NCBI GenBank assembly: GCA_002309275.1
Contig: DBXL01000207.1
Coordinates: 1-8,356 of the forward strand
Source of the DNA: Ruminococcaceae bacterium UBA1213
GTDB lineage: Bacteria; Bacillota; Clostridia; Oscillospirales; Acutalibacteraceae
DNA: 8,356 nucleotides
Reading direction: 5' to 3'
Part shown: positions 5,479-8,356 of the stretch, piece by piece
How the letters are laid out: each line of letters starts with the position of its first letter
Position numbering within the stretch: position 1 is the first letter of the stretch
Notes under the pieces: model-generated
Database searches by the model: none
What the model saw: only the letters and a program-made list of their open reading frames with translations
Told to the model about the DNA's origin: nothing
Made by a program: the position numbers and the translations under genes

Positions 5479-6705
5479 ATGGCATATCAATTCATAGAGG
5501 GTTCTGTAACGGTTGCAAAGGGCTTTAAAGCGTCGGGCATTCACTGCGGTATCAGAAAGAATAAAACAAAAAGAGATATTGCATTGATATACAGTGAGGT
5601 AAAATGCACAGCGGCGGCAGTTTATACAACGAATTTAGTGCAGAGTTCGCCTATCACCGTGACAAAGAAAAATTTGTCTGACGGCTATGCACAGGCTGTT
5701 ATTGTAAACAGCGGAAATGCAAACACCTGCAATGCAGACGGCATGGAAAAAGCAGAGATGATGTGTCAGCTTGTTGCGGATAAGCTGGATATAAGTGCAG
5801 AAGATGTGATAGTCGGTTCAACGGGCGTAATCGGTCAGATACTGCCGATAGAGCCGATTGCAGAGGGCATGGAACAGCTTGTGAGCGAGTTGGACAATAC
5901 ACTTGAAAGCGGTGCAAATGCGGCAGAAGCGATTATGACAACGGATACCGTGAAAAAAGAGGTTGCCGTTGAAACCGAAATTGACGGTAAAATTGTTAAA
6001 ATTGGCGGCATTTCCAAGGGTAGTGGCATGATACATCCCAATATGGCGACAATGCTTTGCTTTGTCACGACAGATGCCAAAATATCCGCTGAGATGATAA
6101 AGAAAGCCGTTAAAACAGCGGCAGACTGCACATTTAACATGGTGAGCATTGACGGCGATACTTCTACCAATGATACATTGGCAGTCATGGCTTCAGGCTT
6201 GGCAGGCAATACGGAAATTACTGCTGAGGGCGAGGATTATGATAAATTTGTAGAGGCACTCACGGCAGTATGCAAAGGTTTGTCGAAGATGATGGCAAAA
6301 GACGGTGAAGGTGCGACAAAACTGCTTGTCTGCAAAGTGAGCGGAGCAAAGACCGAAAAAGATGCCAAAGGCGTTGCCAAGTCAGTAATATGTTCGAGTT
6401 TGTTAAAGGCGGCGATGTTTGGTGCAGACGCTAACTGGGGACGTGTATTATGTGCAATAGGCTATTCGGGCTGTGATGTAGATGTCAATAAAGTAGATGT
6501 TGCATTCCAGTCGAGAGCGGGAAAAATCAGTGTATGTCAGGGCGGTGCAGGAATCGAGTTTTCGGAAGATACTGCAAAGAAAATTCTTGTTGAAGATGAG
6601 ATTGACATATTGGTTGAACTGAATGACGGAGCATTTTATGCGGAAGCATACGGCTGTGATTTGACGTATGAATATGTAAAGATAAACGGCGATTACAGAA
6701 CTTGA
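5479..6705 (+). CDS. argJ: Bifunctional ornithine acetyltransferase / N-acetylglutamate synthase
   Basis: Moves the acetyl group from N-acetylornithine to glutamate, releasing ornithine and recycling N-acetylglutamate. Many family members also acetylate glutamate from acetyl-CoA. The 408-residue precursor is normal for ArgJ. It cleaves itself between Ala190 and Thr191 in NMATML (KGSGMIHPNMATML spans 180-193), and Thr191 becomes the nucleophile of the beta chain. Other family blocks are IVNSGNANTC (75-84), GSTGVIGQ (113-120) and DGDTSTNDT. ATG 5479 is chosen because GGAGG at 5465-5469 lies nine bases upstream. The in-frame upstream extension from 5398 runs through the repeat element and has no family similarity. 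Whether it is truly bifunctional cannot be read from sequence. Confidence 0.96.
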   Translation: MAYQFIEGSVTVAKGFKASGIHCGIRKNKTKRDIALIYSEVKCTAAAVYTTNLVQSSPITVTKKNLSDGYAQAVIVNSGNANTCNADGMEKAEMMCQLVADKLDISAEDVIVGSTGVIGQILPIEPIAEGMEQLVSELDNTLESGANAAEAIMTTDTVKKEVAVETEIDGKIVKIGGISKGSGMIHPNMATMLCFVTTDAKISAEMIKKAVKTAADCTFNMVSIDGDTSTNDTLAVMASGLAGNTEITAEGEDYDKFVEALTAVCKGLSKMMAKDGEGATKLLVCKVSGAKTEKDAKGVAKSVICSSLLKAAMFGADANWGRVLCAIGYSGCDVDVNKVDVAFQSRAGKISVCQGGAGIEFSEDTAKKILVEDEIDILVELNDGAFYAEAYGCDLTYEYVKINGDYRT

Positions 6706-6731
6706 TTTTTTTATCAATGGAGATGTTGAAA

Positions 6732-7595
6732 ATGCAGAGTAATATTTCAAATCAGGACAGAGCGAATGTCTTAATAAAAGCACTGCCTTATATACAGAAA
6801 TGGTCGGGAAAAACCATTGTAGTCAAATACGGCGGAAATGCCATGATAAATGAAGAGCTGAAAAGTGCGGTAATGAGTGACATTGTACTTTTGCAGTTGG
6901 TAGGGATAAATGTTGTATTGGTGCATGGGGGCGGTCCTGAAATCAGCGACACTCTCAAACAAATGGGCAAGGAAAGTAAATTTATCAACGGCTTGAGAGT
7001 GACGGATAAAGAAACGATAGATGTCGTTCAAATGGTGCTTGCAGGCAAGGTAAATAAAAGCCTTGTGCAGAGATTGGAACAGCACAGCGGTAAAGCAATC
7101 GGCTTATGCGGACTTGATGGCAGAATGCTTATGGCGGAAAAGAAATCGACAGCGTATGATTTGGGCTTTGTCGGAGAGATTACGGAAGTAAATACACAGA
7201 TAATTGAAGATGCGACGAAAAATGGCTATGTGCCGATAATATCAACGGTTGCAGGCGGATATAACGGAGCGGTGTATAATATCAATGCAGACTTGGCGGC
7301 GGCAAGAATTGCGGCAGAAATGAAAGCGGCTAAATTGATTTTAATGACAGATATAAAAGGCTTGCTGAAAGATAAAGATGATGAAAATACATTGATACCC
7401 GTTGTAAATGTCAGCGAAGTGCCGTCACTCAAAAAAGAGGGCATTATATCAGGCGGAATGATACCGAAAATAGATTGCTGTGTAGAAGCTGTAAGACGTG
7501 GCGTAAAGAGGGCACATATCATTGACGGCAGAATACCGCATTCCATACTTATCGAGATGTTCTCAGATGAGGGCGTTGGTACAATGTTCTATTGA
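6732..7595 (+). CDS. argB: Acetylglutamate kinase, predicted arginine-sensitive type
   Basis: Phosphorylates N-acetylglutamate with ATP, the committed step in the cyclic pathway. The protein is 287 residues and shows the amino acid kinase fold: KYGGNAM (32-38, Lys32), HGGGPEI (65-71), NINADLAAARIA (183-194, Asp186), TDIKGLL (206-212) and GGMIPK (241-246). About 26 residues ahead of the first strand (QDRANVLIKALPYIQKW) resemble the N-terminal helix that links dimers into the arginine-inhibited hexamer, as in Thermotoga maritima, and which is missing from the insensitive E. coli enzyme. Feedback inhibition by arginine is therefore inferred. ATG 6732 has GGAG at 6719-6722, nine bases upstream; earlier in-frame starts at 6702, 6717 and 6723 overlap the argJ stop or the ribosome site. 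It lies 26 bases after argJ. Confidence 0.96.
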   Translation: MQSNISNQDRANVLIKALPYIQKWSGKTIVVKYGGNAMINEELKSAVMSDIVLLQLVGINVVLVHGGGPEISDTLKQMGKESKFINGLRVTDKETIDVVQMVLAGKVNKSLVQRLEQHSGKAIGLCGLDGRMLMAEKKSTAYDLGFVGEITEVNTQIIEDATKNGYVPIISTVAGGYNGAVYNINADLAAARIAAEMKAAKLILMTDIKGLLKDKDDENTLIPVVNVSEVPSLKKEGIISGGMIPKIDCCVEAVRRGVKRAHIIDGRIPHSILIEMFSDEGVGTMFY

Positions 7596-7603
7596 GGTGC
7601 TTT

Positions 7604-8344
7604 ATGAATAAGCCGAAAATGGTATTGTTCGACTACGGCAATACAATTATCACGGAAACGATACACGGCTTTGATAAAGGAAATGAAGCTTTATTGAAAT
7701 CAGCCGTAAAAAATCCGCTGAATATCACGATAAAGGAATTGCAGGCAAAGGCAGATGAAGTGATAAAAGGGATTTCAAAAAGAATGGGCTGTACAAACAG
7801 ATTTTATCAGCCGTATGAATTGAGCTGGACAAGCATTAACCGATATATCTATGAATATTTCAATATAGAGTTTGATAAAAGTTATGAGGAATTGGAATGG
7901 ATATACTGGAATAATGCGACATCAGCAAAGCCGTCTGAAAATATTATTGAGCTTTTGGAATATCTGTATGAAAATAATATCAAAACGGGCGTTGTCAGTA
8001 ATATCATGCTTTCCGGAAATTCTTTGAAAAGAAGAATACAGGAAATATTGCCTGAAAATCACTTTGCATTTGTGATAGCGTCAAGTGACTATATTTACAG
8101 GAAGCCCGAAAAAGAGATATTTGAAATGGCATTGATAAAGTCAGGATTGTCAGCGAATGAAGTATGGTTTTGCGGAGATAATCCGATATGTGATATAGAG
8201 GGTGCTTTGAATTTAAATATACAGCCTGTATGGTATAAAAAGACGTTCAAAGAAAAGTGTGATTTAAAAATGACTTTGCAGGGCGGATATATTGAAATAA
8301 ATGACTGGCTGGAATTAAGGGATATAATAGAGAGGTGTGAATAA
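7604..8344 (+). CDS. HAD-superfamily hydrolase with atypical motif I
   Basis: A 246-residue cytosolic HAD-like protein with an alpha-helical cap (roughly residues 20-110) inserted after motif I. Motif I is VLFDYGNTI: the nucleophile Asp10 and Thr14 are present, but the second Asp of DxDxT is Gly12. Motif II is VVSN (Ser132), motif III YRKPEKEIF (Lys167), and motif IV FCGDNPICD (Asp192, Asp197). So the fold, nucleophile and metal site look intact, but the usual general acid/base is absent. That makes a plain phosphatase role uncertain; dehalogenases also lack this Asp, having Tyr instead. ATG 7604 follows GAGG at 7594-7597, which overlaps the argB stop; the gap to argB is 8 bases, so the gene is in the operon and probably translationally linked to it. 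Its substrate is unknown. A link to arginine metabolism rests on position only. Confidence 0.85.
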   Translation: MNKPKMVLFDYGNTIITETIHGFDKGNEALLKSAVKNPLNITIKELQAKADEVIKGISKRMGCTNRFYQPYELSWTSINRYIYEYFNIEFDKSYEELEWIYWNNATSAKPSENIIELLEYLYENNIKTGVVSNIMLSGNSLKRRIQEILPENHFAFVIASSDYIYRKPEKEIFEMALIKSGLSANEVWFCGDNPICDIEGALNLNIQPVWYKKTFKEKCDLKMTLQGGYIEINDWLELRDIIERCE

Positions 8345-8345
8345 A

Positions 8346-8356
8346 ATGACCTTTGA
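8346..8356 (+). CDS. Start of the next operon gene (cut by the right edge)
   Basis: ATG at 8346 begins Met-Thr-Phe one base after the HAD stop codon, with GAGGTG at 8332-8337 about eight to ten bases upstream inside the end of the HAD gene. The tight spacing says a further co-transcribed gene starts here. By common cluster order (argC-argJ-argB-argD) acetylornithine aminotransferase would be the first guess, but three codons cannot show it. Confidence 0.5.

Noticed and set aside
6702..6731. Earlier starts for argB at 6702 (TTG), 6717 and 6723
   Set aside because: They overlap the argJ stop or the GGAG ribosome site; 6732 has the correct spacing and family-like N-terminus.
1..8356. CRISPR array, tRNA/rRNA, transposase, phage or toxin-antitoxin genes
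   Set aside because: None seen on either strand; apart from the gaps described, the window is filled by housekeeping metabolic genes.

Overview
The window looks like a piece of a low-to-moderate GC Gram-positive chromosome. It most likely comes from a Clostridia-class anaerobe of the Ruminococcaceae/Oscillospiraceae sort. This rests on strong GGAGG-type ribosome binding sites, AT-rich promoters, AhrC/ArgR-like ARG boxes, protein sequences of Firmicutes character, and intergenic palindromes. The taxonomic call is inference; there is no rRNA or marker gene to fix it.

Layout: two genes run leftward from about 1135. They are a flavin reductase-like protein and, overlapping it by 4 bases (ATGA), an SDR oxidoreductase cut by the left window edge. 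The SDR carries the WGxxGxSxEVxYSxxK signature I associate with the EF-P 5-aminopentanone reductase (YmfI-like) clade. A 351-bp AT-rich divergent control region (1136-1486) follows. It holds an extended -10 promoter for the leftward pair, several ARG-box-like sites, and a sigma-A promoter for the rightward operon with a tandem ARG-box operator spaced exactly 21 bp centre to centre.

The rest of the window is a rightward arginine biosynthesis operon: argG, argH, argC, argJ, argB, a HAD-family hydrolase gene, and the first codons of a further gene at the right edge. Together ArgJ (acetyl recycling), ArgB and ArgC make N-acetylglutamate semialdehyde. The aminotransferase ArgD is not seen; the edge gene may be argD. 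ArgJ then releases ornithine, and ArgG and ArgH convert citrulline to arginine. Carbamoyl-phosphate synthase and ornithine carbamoyltransferase are not in the window. ArgJ together with an ArgB that carries the N-terminal helix points to the cyclic, arginine-feedback-inhibited form of the pathway.

The enzymes are ordinary. The parts worth a second look are non-coding. The first three gaps of the operon (argG-argH, argH-argC, argC-argJ) each hold a different large inverted repeat: a hairpin showing a GGAGG in its loop, a 40-nt near-perfect palindrome, and a 141-bp element with heptanucleotide-repeat arms. The gaps from argJ onward are short and plain. The HAD protein inside the operon lacks the usual second aspartate of motif I. 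I see no clear novel system such as a defence locus, mobile gene module or CRISPR array.
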